Positions 9,845 to 20,440 of a stretch of 64,000 nt of DNA are shown in pieces. The position numbers and the translations under genes are program-made. Location of the stretch: assembly GCA_037176725.1 (NCBI GenBank), contig JAZBRS010000029.1, forward strand, positions 120,127,001 to 120,191,000, in the 5' to 3' direction. This DNA is from Posidonia oceanica. Taxonomy: Eukaryota; Streptophyta; Magnoliopsida; Alismatales; Posidoniaceae. Position 1 is the first letter of the stretch. Each line of letters starts with the position of its first letter. Under the pieces are notes generated by a model. That model made no database searches. It was not told the DNA's origin and saw only the letters and a list, made by a program, of their open reading frames with translations.

Positions 9845-11590
9845 CAGCTTGTCCTCGCCCGAGGAAACAAGCAAGAAAGAGAAAGGGGGCAGGCAAACGT
9901 GGGCATCGTTCGCACAGAGCAAAGCCACGCAAAGGCTGATCCTCGCACAAGAATACAGGGCAGGACTCCAAGCATACGGGGTCCGAGAAGAGCTTGTCCT
10001 CGTCCGAGGAAGCAAGCAAGAAAAGAAAGGAGGTAGGCAAGCGTGGGCATCGTCCGCACGGAGCGAGGCCACGCAAGGGCTGATCCTCACACGAGGATAC
10101 AGGGCAGGACTCCGAGCATACGGGGTCTGAGAAGAGCTTGTCCTCGCCCGAGGAAGCAAGCGCAGTCTCCGTGCGGACGGAGACGGCAAAGGCTTGTCCT
10201 TGCCCGAGGAAGCAAGCGGGGGATTCCGCGCGGACGGAATCCGAAGGGGGGCTTGTCCTCACCCGAGGAAGCAAGCAGCAGTCTGATCCTCGCCTGAGGG
10301 GACAAACAAGGAACTTCGTCCGCACGGAGCGAAGTCACCCAGGGGGCTTGTCCCCGGCCAGGGAAACAAGCAGGAGGGAAAGAAGAAAGAGGCTTGTCCT
10401 CGCCCGAGGAAGCAAGCGCGCGGGACCCCGTCCGCACGGAGCAAAGTCACGTAGAAAAGGAAAAAGGCTTGTCCTCGCCCGGAGAAACAAGCAAGAGGGG
10501 AAGAAGAAAGAGGCTTATCCTCGCCTGAGGAAGCAAGCACACGGGACCCCGTCTGCACGGAGGGAAGTCATGCAGAAAAGGAAAAAGGCTTGTCCTCGCC
10601 CGAGGAAACAAGTAGGAGGGGAAGAAGAAAGAGGCTTGTCCTCGCTCGAGGAAGCAAGTGGGCGGGACTTCGTTCGCACGGAGTGGAGTCACGCGAAACG
10701 AAAAAAGGCTTGTCCTCGCCCAAGGAAGCAAGCAAGAAAGGGAAAAAGACTTATCCTCGCCCGAGGACAAGCAGGAAAGGAAAGGGGGAGGGCAAGCATG
10801 GGCATCGTCCGCACAGAGCGAAGCCACGCAAGGGCTGATCCTCGCACGAGGATACAGGACAGGACACCGAGCATACGGGGTCCAGGAAGAGCTTGTCCTC
10901 GCCCGAGGAGCAAGCAGGGGGAGCATATGCTTATCCTTGGCTGAGGAATAAGCTGGCCTGATCCTCGCCCAAGGAACAGGGAAACTCCATCCGCATGGAG
11001 CTGCGCAAGGCTTGTCCTTGCCCGAGGAAGCAAGCGAGTCTGATCCTCGCACGAGGAAACAGACAGGGGCTCTGTCCGCACAGAGCCAAGCAGGGCTTAT
11101 CCTCGCTCGAGGAAGCAAGCAAAAAAAGAAAAAGACTTGTCCTCGTCCGAGGAAACAAGCAGGAGGGACAGAAGAAAGAAGCTTGTCCTCGCCCGAGGAA
11201 GCAAGCGCGTGGGACCCCGTTCGCACGGAGGGAAGTCACGCAGAAAAGGAAAAAGGCATGTCCTTGCTCGAGGAAACAAGCAGGAGGGGAAGAAGAAAGA
11301 GGCTTGTCCTCGCCCGAGGAAGCAAGCAAGCGGGACCCCATCCGCACGGAGCGGAGTCACACGAAACGAAAAAGGGCTTGTCCTTGCCTGAGGACAAGCA
11401 AGAAAGAAAAAAGACTTATCCTCGCCCGAGGATAAGCAGGAAAAGAAAAGAGGTGGGCAAGCGTGGGCATCGTCCGCACGAAGCGAAGCCACGCAAGGGC
11501 TGATCCTCGCACGAGGATACAGGGCAGGGCTCCGAGCATATGGGGTCCAAGAGGAGCTTGTCCTCACCCAAGGAAGCAAGCAAGGAAAGG
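9845..11590 (-). repeat. Hairpin-rich tandem array in the E1 3' UTR
   Basis: This is the same repeat family as 795-3085 in inverted orientation; the + strand unit reads GGCTTGTCCTCGCCCGAGG followed by AAGCAAGC. At about 1.75 kb it is roughly 0.5 kb shorter than the E0 array, so unit number has changed between the two copies. It lies between the PMD gene and the polypurine tract. Long ORFs across it reflect the lack of stop codons in the unit, not coding. Confidence 0.9.
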
Positions 11591-11629
11591 GAAAAGAGGG
11601 AGCGATACCAGAGGGTAGCTAAAAAGATG

Positions 11630-11657
11630 CCCCTGGTATCAGGAATGATACCAGGGG
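11630..11657. repeat. Perfect 12-bp-stem hairpin at the array edge
   Basis: CCCCTGGTATCA, loop GGAA, TGATACCAGGGG. The stem is identical to 731-758 while the loop differs, so the pairing part has been conserved in the two copies. Confidence 0.85.
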
Positions 11658-12120
11658 ACAGCCGAGGCACCCTTAGTATCAAAAGCGAGGAAAATGCAGA
11701 CAAAACTAATGCGTTTGCCAAGCAAGCAGTTGGGGATGCCAGCCCAGAGCAATCTGGGCAAAAGGCGGTTGCGGCGATGCATGGGTCTGCAGATGTCCTT
11801 GTGTGCATGTTCGCTGTGGGGAGATTTTGCTGTAATTCTCTTGCCGAGACTGCAGATTGCATGGTGCTTGCAGGGGTACTGCTCTAGATCTCTTGCGAGG
11901 CTGCTTTAGACTGTTTGCATGGGCCAATGCTTTGAAGTGCTTGATGCAGGTCCTGCGACATCCTGGCAGGAGGAGGTATGCAACAGGTAAGGCATGCAAC
12001 ACAAACAAATGGTGTGAAACGTCTTTGTATTGAGTGAATCTCTGGTTACACGCCTCTGATAGGCCAAAAGATACAGCATGATTCAAGAAAAGCTATACAA
12101 GCAAACAACTGCATAGACGC
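11658..12120 (-). other. 3' flank of the E1 PMD gene
   Basis: Non-coding spacer between the PMD stop codon and the hairpin/array. It is homologous in inverted orientation to about 266-730. I see no gene in it. Confidence 0.55.
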
Positions 12121-13323
12121 CTAGTTATGCCGGGCCTTCTTTGCTGGGCGGGAGTCAGGAAACTGAGGGGCGCCTGGAGGAATCTCGCTAAGGGGCCAAA
12201 GGCCTTGCACCTCAGTGACATACTCAAAAGTACATCCTGAGCCCTTCATAGCTGCAATGTCCGTAGACTTGATCCCATGCCGCATCAGGTCTGCCAGCAC
12301 TGTTGTGGATGCTGTTGTGCTGAAGGGGTAAGTCTGCATGAGTCTGGGCGCAGTGCTATCAATGAAGGCACCCTGTCGGTAGCCAAACTGCCGCATAACC
12401 TGGATAGGGTGATATTCCACACCCCTGGTGAATCCTGGCAGTACCACGAGCCGCGTATCGCGAGCATCGAAGAAGACGGTGAAGGGCTCTGCTGCGGGTG
12501 GGATGATTCGCCAAGTTACTGCATCATCTGTCAGCTCAGATAGCTTCTGATATTCTTTTGGCACGCTCTTTATGGTTCTTGCATGACCACTGCTGCAATA
12601 GGTTTCAATAGCATGCCTCCGAGGGCGCAGGAGGTCCATCTCCAGGTGTGCAGCTAGCCAGATTTGCACAAGCACTCCGCAACCGTGGAACTGGCGGCAG
12701 CGGTGTACAACGCAGTCTAGCCCACGGTATGTTTCTGCAAGGACGACTGGTGCCAGGTCGATCTGCCGGGTCACCACTGCAAGTGCTATCTCGGCAATCT
12801 CGATTGCAACCGTCATCCTGCCATGCGTGAAGATCAGTTCGCCCAGAAAGCGGGTGACGAATCCCTGGAACCACAGCTCGTCTCCGAGTTCAGCGCGCTT
12901 TTCCATAATTGCATCAAAATATGCTAGGCGAAGCAGGAGCGTGGGCCCGCTGGTGCAGATTAACCTTTGCTGGCAACCTTTGGCAAAGAGCCCAGTCAGC
13001 TGGCTCAAGACTGCAGTGTATCCATCACGCCTCATAAAGACTGGAGGTCCCATTATCTTGGAGAAGCCGCAGATCCGGTGCACCTCCTCCAGCGTAGGAG
13101 TTAGCTCCATCCTGCCAAAGTGGAAGACATGATGTGCGGGCTTCCAGAACCTTGCTGCTGTGCATAGGAGATGCCGGCTCACTTCGACGTTTGCTGCCTT
13201 TAGAAGCTTGGAAGGGATACCCCAAGTGCGCAGCTTCTCACGGTCGACTTCAGTGAGTTTGCCAACCCACTCTCGCAAGGCATCTGAATAGTGCATGGGA
13301 GTGACCAGAGTAGGATAACCCAT
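12121..13323 (-). CDS. Intact PMD-like accessory protein of E1 (400 aa), sense orientation
   Basis: One uninterrupted 400-codon frame runs from ATG 13323 to TAG 12121. It resembles the plant-mobile-domain / DUF7745-type proteins (family name from memory), with motifs EVSRHLL-AAARFWKP near residue 50, TLEEVHRICGF near 80, LGDELWFQGFVTRFLGELI near 155, EIALAVVTRQIDLAPV near 185, PFTVFF near 285 and LVVLPGFTRGVEYHPI near 300. It is a paralogue of the decayed gene at 35797-37189, but lacks the intron seen there after the HGC segment. Similarity extends a few residues upstream of this ATG, so the true start may be further upstream. It lies between integrase and the array, on the strand of pol. A role in element or host gene silencing is only a guess. 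Confidence 0.8.
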   Translation of the reverse strand: MGYPTLVTPMHYSDALREWVGKLTEVDREKLRTWGIPSKLLKAANVEVSRHLLCTAARFWKPAHHVFHFGRMELTPTLEEVHRICGFSKIMGPPVFMRRDGYTAVLSQLTGLFAKGCQQRLICTSGPTLLLRLAYFDAIMEKRAELGDELWFQGFVTRFLGELIFTHGRMTVAIEIAEIALAVVTRQIDLAPVVLAETYRGLDCVVHRCRQFHGCGVLVQIWLAAHLEMDLLRPRRHAIETYCSSGHARTIKSVPKEYQKLSELTDDAVTWRIIPPAAEPFTVFFDARDTRLVVLPGFTRGVEYHPIQVMRQFGYRQGAFIDSTAPRLMQTYPFSTTASTTVLADLMRHGIKSTDIAAMKGSGCTFEYVTEVQGLWPLSEIPPGAPQFPDSRPAKKARHN

Positions 13324-14838
13324 CGCAAGAGTATAAGTGCAGGCTGCTGGTGCAAAAACCTTGGGTACCTGTAATCAGGGTTGCAATTCATCAGATCAGG
13401 CATAAGCATACAACACTGGGCTGGTAAAGATGCAGAATTGAAGGCTAGCATTGCAGTTCAGCAAGTATAACAGTTAGCATTCCGAGTGCAGATATTTAAC
13501 ATATTCAGACAAGGGCAATTCTGCTGGGGCAAGTGGTTGGTCGGAGCTCTGGACCAGTGCAGCTTGAACACGGTTGGCGCATGCTTGATAGGAGTACTGT
13601 CTCAATGCCGGGCCAAGTTTTGCAGAGCGGGAAGATAGAAGGAAAAGGACTTATGCTATGCGTGCATGCATGGTTTATGCTTGATATGCCTGGATTTGTG
13701 CATGATTTACAATAGATGCTATAGATGCATGCACGATTTTGCTTATATGCCGTAGCCCTCAGCATATGGAGTGCTTGGTGTCTGCTGCAGAGGAAGAGAG
13801 GGGTCCCTGACTCACTGGACTCTACTCAAGCTCTTAACTTGCTGGTGGCGCTCAGGAAAGGGTTATTTGTAGTGCAGGGGTGGTGGGTGGTGAGGACAGG
13901 CTCCAGACCAAACTCCTAAGGACTTACACCTACTTTTTTGCACCGTTTTGCTCCCTTATAGGCATGTAGGTTTCCCCTATCTCTAACACGAAGGCAATGG
14001 GCACCTGGTTGAAGCTGGGGAGCTGCTTGCTAGGCCTTGTTAGGTTTAAAGGCTTTGCAGGATTTGTAGATTCCTCAGGCACAAACTTTTGCTCATCTCT
14101 AAGACAAGTAAGGGATGGGATTACGCTGCTTGCCTTTTCTTTTTGGAGTTGCCTTTTATTTTTGCTCCTTCTTTTTTTTGGTTCTTCTTTTTTTCTCTTC
14201 TTTTTTGCTTTTTGCTTTGCCTTTTCTTTTCTTCTCTCTTTTTTTTTTGCAAGCTTCTGCTATCCCAGGCTTAAAGGTAATGGGCGTTGGGGTTTTGAAG
14301 TGGGTTTGGGGCTCCCAGGTGCTAAGTGATGGACCATCTCCGAAGCCGTTCGGAGGGATAGGGTTATGCTACACGCCTCTATCTCTAGGGCCTGCTTCTG
14401 TCTTCGCCTTCTATTTGCTTTCTTTTATGCCCATGCTCAGACATATTCTTTTATGGCTCACATTTGCTCACGCCCTAGCATTTTATCTCCCTTGGGAGGT
14501 GCAAGTCCTAAGGGGCTTGGTTGTTTTGCCTGTTCTCACTTGAAAGGTGGCTCCCTCACTAGCTAAGACGCCTAAGTAGTGTCAGCTGAGGCAGGGTAGA
14601 CTCCTTCCATAGCAGGCAAGCACATCTGATTTCATCATCGAGCCATATGCAATGCATGATTTTTGCTGGGAATTTTTTGGTTTTTGCTTGAGATATGCTG
14701 AAAGAGAGTGGAAATGCAAGGATATATGTAGAGAGTGCGGGAATGCAAGGGACGAGATAGGAATGCAGGAGGAATGTTCAAGGAAGAGAGAATGCAAAGG
14801 ATAGGATGGAAGAGAACGCTTTGCAAGGCAGAGCCGGT
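13324..14838 (-). other. Spacer between pol and the PMD gene of E1
   Basis: I see no credible gene. The stretch 13750-14600 is recognisably related to 37840-38480 in E2, which occupies the same place next to integrase (shared pieces include CTTCGCCTTCTAT, CCCTAGCATTTT and GTAGCTCCCT/GTGGCTCCCT-type runs). A strongly pyrimidine-rich tract lies at about 14130-14260. The ORFs listed across it are low-complexity. Confidence 0.6.
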
Positions 14839-15885
14839 CTACTGATAGTACTTCTTGAGATAGCATGCATTGACCGGCTCTGACTGCCCAGTCTGGTCCA
14901 TGTCCTCAAGAATTGCTGCACCGCCTGAGAATGCCTGCTTGACCACAAAGGGGCCATGCCAGTTGGGTCAGAATTTGCCTCGACTGTCTGGCAGGTGGAT
15001 GGCTCGCAAGACGAGGTTACCTGGCTGAAAGCTCCTGGGCCTCACCTTCTTTAGGTATGCTCTTGCCATCCACTTCTAGTAGCAGCGATCGTTGTGCATT
15101 GCTTGCAGTCTACGCTCATCAATCAGGTTGAGCTGGGCGCAGCGGTCCTCGACCCATTCTGCTTCTTCCAACTCTGCTTCTCGCAGGATTCGCAGCGAAG
15201 GGATCTCCACTTCGACAGGCAGCACCGCCTCCATGCCATATGCCAGAGAGTACGGGGTGGCTCCTGTAGAGGTCCGCACTGAGGTTCTATATGCCCAGAG
15301 CGTGTACGGGAGCTTGTCATGCCAGTCTTTGTGGGTTTCTGCCATCTTCTTCATTATTTTCACAATGTTTTTGTTGGCAGACTCCACTGCTCCGTTCATC
15401 TGCGGCCGCTACGGCGAGGATCTATGATGCTTGATCTGGTGCTTCTGTAGGTATTCCTTGATCCTCTTTGCAATGAAGTTCGAGCCATTGTCAGAGATGA
15501 TTGCATGCGGGACCCCATATCGGGTGACAATGCTGTTTCTGATAAACCTCTCTGTCACCACAGTTGTGACCGCCTTGTAGGAGGCTGCTTCCACCCACTT
15601 AGTGAAATAATCTATCGCTACCAAGATGAAGCGATGACCATTCGATGCAGCAGGGTGTATAGCGCCGATGACATCCATCCCCCAGGTGGAGAAGGGCCAT
15701 GGTGAGGACATGCTATGCAATTCCTGCGGGGGTGCGTGCAAAAGATTACCATTGATCTGGCAGTTGTGGCATCTACGCACAAACTGGCAGCAGTCTGCCT
15801 CCATAGTTGACTAGAAATAGCCTTACAACATTATTTTCTTGGCCAGCAGCACTCCATTCATATGCGGACCACAAGTTCCAGCATG
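14839..15885 (-). pseudogene. Integrase of E1 (decayed)
   Basis: The zinc-binding HHCC module is visible (H-x6-H around 15880; C-x2-C in RRCHNC near 15770), though broken by two stops where E2 reads MLQGYFWST. The catalytic triad is present: D in WGMDVIGAI, D in ISDNGSNF and E in NGAVESANK, with 35 residues between the second D and the E. The C-terminal part ends NACYLKKYYQ before TAG at 14839-14841, the same ending as in E2. Further stops interrupt SSP-RPQMNG (near 15406) and the region 14940-15075. Integrase would insert element cDNA into the nucleus; this copy cannot make a full protein. Confidence 0.88.
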
Positions 15886-16565
15886 GACCTGGAGCATAAG
15901 CGTGTTGGCCTCTGGCTTGCTCAAGCAGCGTAGGAGCATCTGACTGTATGATCTTCTGTATAACTGCCCTGCCCTTAACACGTACTTCGACGCCAGACGC
16001 GCCAAAGTTCTTCTATCTGCTGCTGAGGTGCCAGGCGGGTGGCTGCTAGACTCTAGGAAAGCTTTGATGTCACAATACCAAGGCTGCTCTTCTGCTGAAT
16101 CTGCCTCCTCTATGCTCATACAGTGCGCAGGCTGTTCCATGCATGTAACTGATACATCCACTGCTCGGTCTTTAGGTATACTGAGCTAGGATGCCAAGGT
16201 TGCCAACGCATCTGCATACGCGTTCCTTGCTCTGTTCATGTAGGAGAAGCGGATGCTTGCAAATTGTTCTATCAGCTTCAGCAGGTGTTTGTGATATGGC
16301 ACTAACTTTGGATCCTTTGTTCTCCAGTCGCCATTCACTTGGGAAATCACCAGCATGGCGTCGCCGTGCACATGCAGCTTCTGTGCCTCATGCTCGAATG
16401 CGACCTTCAATCCTAGAATGCATGCTTCATATTCTGCTTCATTATTAGTGCATTTGAAGGTCAGCTTCCTTGCAAAGGGGATCATCTGCCCCTACGGTGT
16501 GGTCAGCACCGTGCCTATGCCTCGACCCTTCTTGTTGACAGTGCCATCAAAGTAGAGCTGCCAAT
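15886..16565 (-). pseudogene. RNase H and connector of E1 (decayed)
   Basis: RNase H residues are visible in order: D in LYFDGTVN (about 16550), E in NNEAEYEACILGL, D in VHGDAMLVISQ and D in NAYADALATLAS. The first acidic residue is separated from the rest by TAG at about 16489, where E2 has CAG (P-Q-G). A second stop at about 16183 replaces the TGG of SWLSIP. The connector toward integrase contains ARLASKYVLRAGQLYRRS. RNase H removes the RNA strand during reverse transcription. Confidence 0.87.
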
Positions 16566-18300
16566 GCTCTAAGTCTTCAGGGTCCTTCTCCTCAGAGTCT
16601 TCCATTGCAAAGAGGATGTCCTCATCCGGGAACTGCGTCTGGAGAGGTTGGTATTCAGGCAAAGGAAAGTCTGCAAGGTGATCTGCCATGGCTTGGCCCT
16701 TCATGGCTCGCTGCGTGACAAAGGTGATGTCGTACTGAGACAACAATACCTGCCACTTGACGCATCTGCCTACCATTGTTGGCTTTTGGAAGAGTAACTT
16801 GATGGGATCATGTCGGCATAGGAGCTGGACTGGATACACCATCATGTAGTGCCTCAGCTTCTGTGCAGCCCAGAAGAGGGATAAGCAGGTCTTCTCCATT
16901 GTGCTATACCTGGCTTCGCAATCATTGAACTTCTTGCTCAGGTAATAAATTGCGTACTCCTTTCTACCAGATTCATCATGCTGGCCCAAGACGGCGCCCA
17001 TGGAATGTTGGGTGGTAGAGAGGTAGAGAAGTAGAGGTCTCCCAAGCGTAGGCGGGACCAACACAGGAGGCTTAGTCAGAAGCTGTTTGATTTTGTCAAA
17101 GGCAGCTTGGCATTCCTCGCTCCAGTTAATTTGTGCATTCTTCTTCAGGAGCTTGAAGATCGGTTCACATATAGGCATGAGTTGCGCGATGAACCGACTG
17201 ATATACTGCAGGCGTCTGAGCAGGCCTCGGACCTCTTTCTCTGTCCTGGGAGGTGGCATATCCACGATGGCTTTTGCTTTCATTGGGTCCACTTCAATCC
17301 CCCTCTGGCTAACAATATAGCCCAGGAGCTTGCCAGAAGATACCCCAAATATGCATTTATTAGGGTTAAGGCGCAGCTTGTACTTTCGCAAGCGGTTAAA
17401 GAGCTTCCTTAAGCAGGCAAGGTGATCCTCAGGCTCTTTGGTCTTGCCGATCATATCATCCACGTATACCTCAACTTCTTGATGCATGAGGTCGTGGAAA
17501 AGTACAGTCATGGCCCTCTGATAGGTTGCGCCAGCATTCTTCAGCCCAAATGGCATAATTTGATAGCAAAAGACACCCCAAGGGGTGATGAATGATGTTT
17601 TCTCCATATCCTCGTCTACCATTCTAATTTGATTATAGCCAGAGAAGCCATCCATGAAAGAAAGCATTTTGTGCCTTGCAGTGTTATCGACTAGGATGTC
17701 AATGTGCGGTAGAGGAAAATCATCCTTGGGACTTGCCTTGTTCAGGTCCCGATAGTCGATGCACATGCGGACTCGTCCATCTTTTTTGGGTACTGGGACG
17801 ACATTTGCAAGCCACTCAGGGTAAAGGACGACCTTGAGGAAGTTAACATTGTGCTACTTCATGATCTCTTCTTTGATCATAAGTAGCCACTGCGGTCGCC
17901 ATCGCCTTAGCTTCTGCTTCACTGGCCTTGCATCTGGGTCCAAAGGCAGGTTGTGCACAACTATCTCAATGTCGAGGCCAACCATATCCGCATAGCTCCA
18001 GGTGAAGACATCTGCATACTCCTTCAAGAATGCAATTAACTCTGCTCTAGCCTGGGGCAACAGAAGGGCGCTAATGCGGACCTCTCTGACTTCTTCTACT
18101 GTGCCAATGCTGACAACCTCTGTCTCCTCTTCGACATGTAGGTTGGGGCCTTCCGGATCGTCGTCGTGGGGCTGGAAGTCAGGCAATGGTTCATCATTCT
18201 CATTTTCGCCTGCATCCTCCTCCTCTCCATACGCAATAAGCTCCGAGAGGATCTTCTTCTCAAAGGTGGGGTCTGAGATATCGAAGGAGTGCAAGTGTTC
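16566..18300 (-). pseudogene. Reverse transcriptase of E1 (near-intact, one stop)
   Basis: The 424-codon frame 17766-16492 carries the RT palm: MCIDYRDLNKASPKDDFPLP, FMDGFSGYNQI, TPWGVFCYQIMPFGLKNAGATYQRAM and the catalytic YVDDM near 17460. The thumb/connection holds LLGYIVSQRGIEVDP. Upstream, 18294-17854 holds the conserved pre-RT segment (VHNLPLDPDARPVKQKLRRW). The two are in the same frame but separated by TAG at about 17853-17855, where E2 has CAG (MKQHNV). The sequence type matches the Tat/Ogre group of Ty3/gypsy by eye. Confidence 0.92.
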
Positions 18301-18474
18301 CGCTGCTTGGCCCTAGTGACGCTTCAGGATGGTCACGCTCACTCGAGTGTTTTTATACCCTCGGTGCACGACCTCTGTCCTGGCAAGCTCCTTAGCTGGC
18401 TTTGCCTGCTCTGACTCTGTTGATTCTATTATCTGTGCTGCTGCTATCTGTACTGGGGCTAACTGTGCTACTAT

Positions 18475-18850
18475 TTGCTGTGCAGGGGTTGCATGTGCTA
18501 CTGCTTGCTGCTGTACTGTTGTGCCTGCTGTGCTACTGCTCGTGCATGTTGTGCCGCTGCCGATGCATGTTGCTCTGTTACTGGTGCATGTTGTACTACT
18601 ACTGGTGCATGTTGCTCTACTACTGGTGCATGTTGCTCTACTACTGCTAGTGCATGTTGCTCTACTGCATGTTGCTCTACCACTACTGCATGTTGCTCTG
18701 CATGTTGCTCTGCATGTTGCTCTGCATGTTTCTCTGCATGTTGCTCTGCTACTACCTGTGCATGTTGTACTGCATGGTGCTCTGCTACTGGCTGTGCATG
18801 TTGTACTGCATGGTGCTCTGCTACTTGTGCTGCTCGTGGTGTTGATGCTG
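18475..18850 (-). repeat. QHA-encoding minisatellite within pol
   Basis: On the + strand a 12-15 bp unit around TGCATGTTGCTC is repeated about 20 times with expansions and contractions. Read on the - strand in the pol frame it encodes repeats such as VEQHAP and AEQHA. E2 has a much shorter non-repetitive linker here, so the repeat arose in the E1 lineage. The frame is kept. Confidence 0.8.
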
Positions 18851-19057
18851 CTGGTATCTGTTGTGCTGTTGCATCTGCATGCTCTAGCGTGCTTACCAAG
18901 GATATATCAGGCCGGCAGCTGATCAGGGTACTGTCGCCTGCTGCATTGTCTAAATGTGGCATGCACTGCACAAACCATCGAGACCCACTCCCTGGCTGTA
19001 GGGTGATCAACTCATCTGGTCTGACGGGTGCCCCGAGCGCTGGATCTTCCTCTAGGA

Positions 19058-19062
19058 CCATG
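19058..19062. repeat. Target-site duplication, left copy (CCATG)
   Basis: CCATG directly precedes the solo LTR start TGTAGTAATCCC and is repeated directly after its end at 24674-24678. Confidence 0.9.
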
Positions 19063-19227
19063 TGTAGTAATCCCGGTGTTCGGATCGTCCATGCACGTTG
19101 CCAAAGCTCGTGTGCACCGATCGGAATCAGGCTCACTATTAGCGGCTATGTCCGAGAAGGAAGACCTAACTCGAAAACATTTAAAAGAGGGAAAAAGGGA
19201 AAGAAAAGAAGAAGACAAGACAAAATC

Positions 19228-19239
19228 GGAGTCGCCACC
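19228..19239 (-). repeat. PBS-core copy inside U5 (solo LTR)
   Basis: GGTGGCGACTCC on the - strand, about 166-176 bp from the LTR end, the same position as in E1. Confidence 0.75.
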
Positions 19240-19779
19240 AAGTCTATTAAATCGAAAGACGAGGAAAACCGGGGAAATGCGTGAATAATCGCGCAAAACC
19301 AAGCAAAAGATGCAATGCAGGGCAATGCAAAAGAAATGAAATGCAGATGAATGCAAATGATGTGACTCGTGCCTAAGACAAGGGCAATATGGTCATTGCG
19401 GGCCAAGAGAGGGTAAGGACTCCTGTTACGTGCGGGGAAGGTGTTAGGCACCCCGACACGCCCGAGAATCGGTCTTTCTAGGCTTACGCTCGCATATGTA
19501 GGGAAATGCAGACTTTGAATGCCTAAGTGTCAATGAATGCCTAAATGAATGCTCAAGGTGTGCTCTAAGTGGGAAGAAACAAAGCAAGGAAGTAAACGTG
19601 ATATCTAAGCGCTCAGCAACGCTATCTGTGTTCCGAACCAGGCGGAACCTGGCTCGTGAGAACTCCGGACAGTAAGCATCACCGCCCTATATGCAAATGC
19701 AGGCGATAAAACAAAACAGCGGGGAAAACAAACAATGCAAGCGACATGCAAGAGGAAACAGCGTAAAACAGTGCGAGGA

Positions 19780-20440
19780 ACGAAACAAGGATGCGAAAAG
19801 ATGCGAAAACAAGGTTGACATGCAAATGATGCAAGGAACGGAACAAGAACGCAAAACGGTGCAGGAAAACGAAAGAAAGGCGCAAAACCGGGCAAGAAAA
19901 ACAAGGGCACGCAAGACGAGGCGAGAAAACGAAAGGGCACGCAAAACGGTGCAAGAAAACAAGACTGCACGCAAAACGAGGCGAGAAAACTAAAGGGCAC
20001 GCAAAACGGTGCAAGGCAAAGAAGCGGCACGCAAAACGGAGCGAGAAAACTTGAAAGCAAGCAAAACGGAGCGAGGAAACTAAAGGGCACGCAAAACGGT
20101 GCAAGACAAAGAAGCGGCACGCAAAACGGTGCAAGAAAACAAGAAAGCATGCAAAACGGAGCGAGAAAACTAAAGGGCACGCAAAACGGTGCAAGACAAA
20201 GAAGCAGCACGCAAAACGAAGCGAGAAAACTTGAAAGCACGCAAAACGGAGCGAGGAAACTAAAGGGCATGCAAAACGGTGCAAGACAAGACTGCACACA
20301 AAACGAGACGAGGAAACTAAAGGGCACGCAAAATGGTGCGAGAAAACAAGACTGCACGCAAAACAGAGCGAGAAAACTTGTAAACACGCAAAACGGAGCG
20401 AGAAAACTTGAAAGCACGCAAAACGGAGCAAGTGGCATGC
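19780..20440 (-). repeat. 30-bp tandem repeat in the solo LTR
   Basis: Roughly 20 copies of a ~30-bp unit (GCACGCAAAACGGTGCAAGA with variants GGAGCGAGAAAACTTGAAA and ACTAAAGG). The equivalent place in the E1 LTRs (6540-6730 and 31040-31230) carries a shorter, degenerate version, so the array expanded in this LTR. The long ORFs across it on both strands are repeat artefacts. Confidence 0.8.

Larger units (their letters stand above)
18301..19062 (-). pseudogene. Protease-RT linker of E1, 3' piece (downstream of the solo-LTR insertion)
   Basis: This coding piece continues pol after the 19063-24673 insertion. It begins in frame with VLEEDPALG and RPDELITLQPGSGSRWFV, which align to E2 residues around VLEETVIPPLTRPSELIT. 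The C-terminal half is a low-complexity tract of QHA triplets (see 18475-18850). Function unknown; such linkers vary among elements. Confidence 0.8.

Noticed and set aside
9761..11579. Equivalent ORFs (up to 268 codons) in the E1 array.
   Set aside because: Same repeat artefact as in E0; frames differ between the two arrays.
1..12390. Reading the inverted arms as terminal inverted repeats of a DNA transposon.
   Set aside because: Each arm contains a polypurine tract and an LTR in the order expected for a retrotransposon, no transposase lies between them, and the arms are simply two copies of one family in opposite orientation.
14115..14543. A 142-codon hydrophobic ORF next to E1 pol.
   Set aside because: It reads through a TTTTCTTTT-type pyrimidine tract and has no counterpart in E2.
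18329..19284. + strand ORFs of 197 and 269 codons opposite the E1 linker.
   Set aside because: They are shadows of the QHA-encoding minisatellite; the - strand frame matches the E2 linker.
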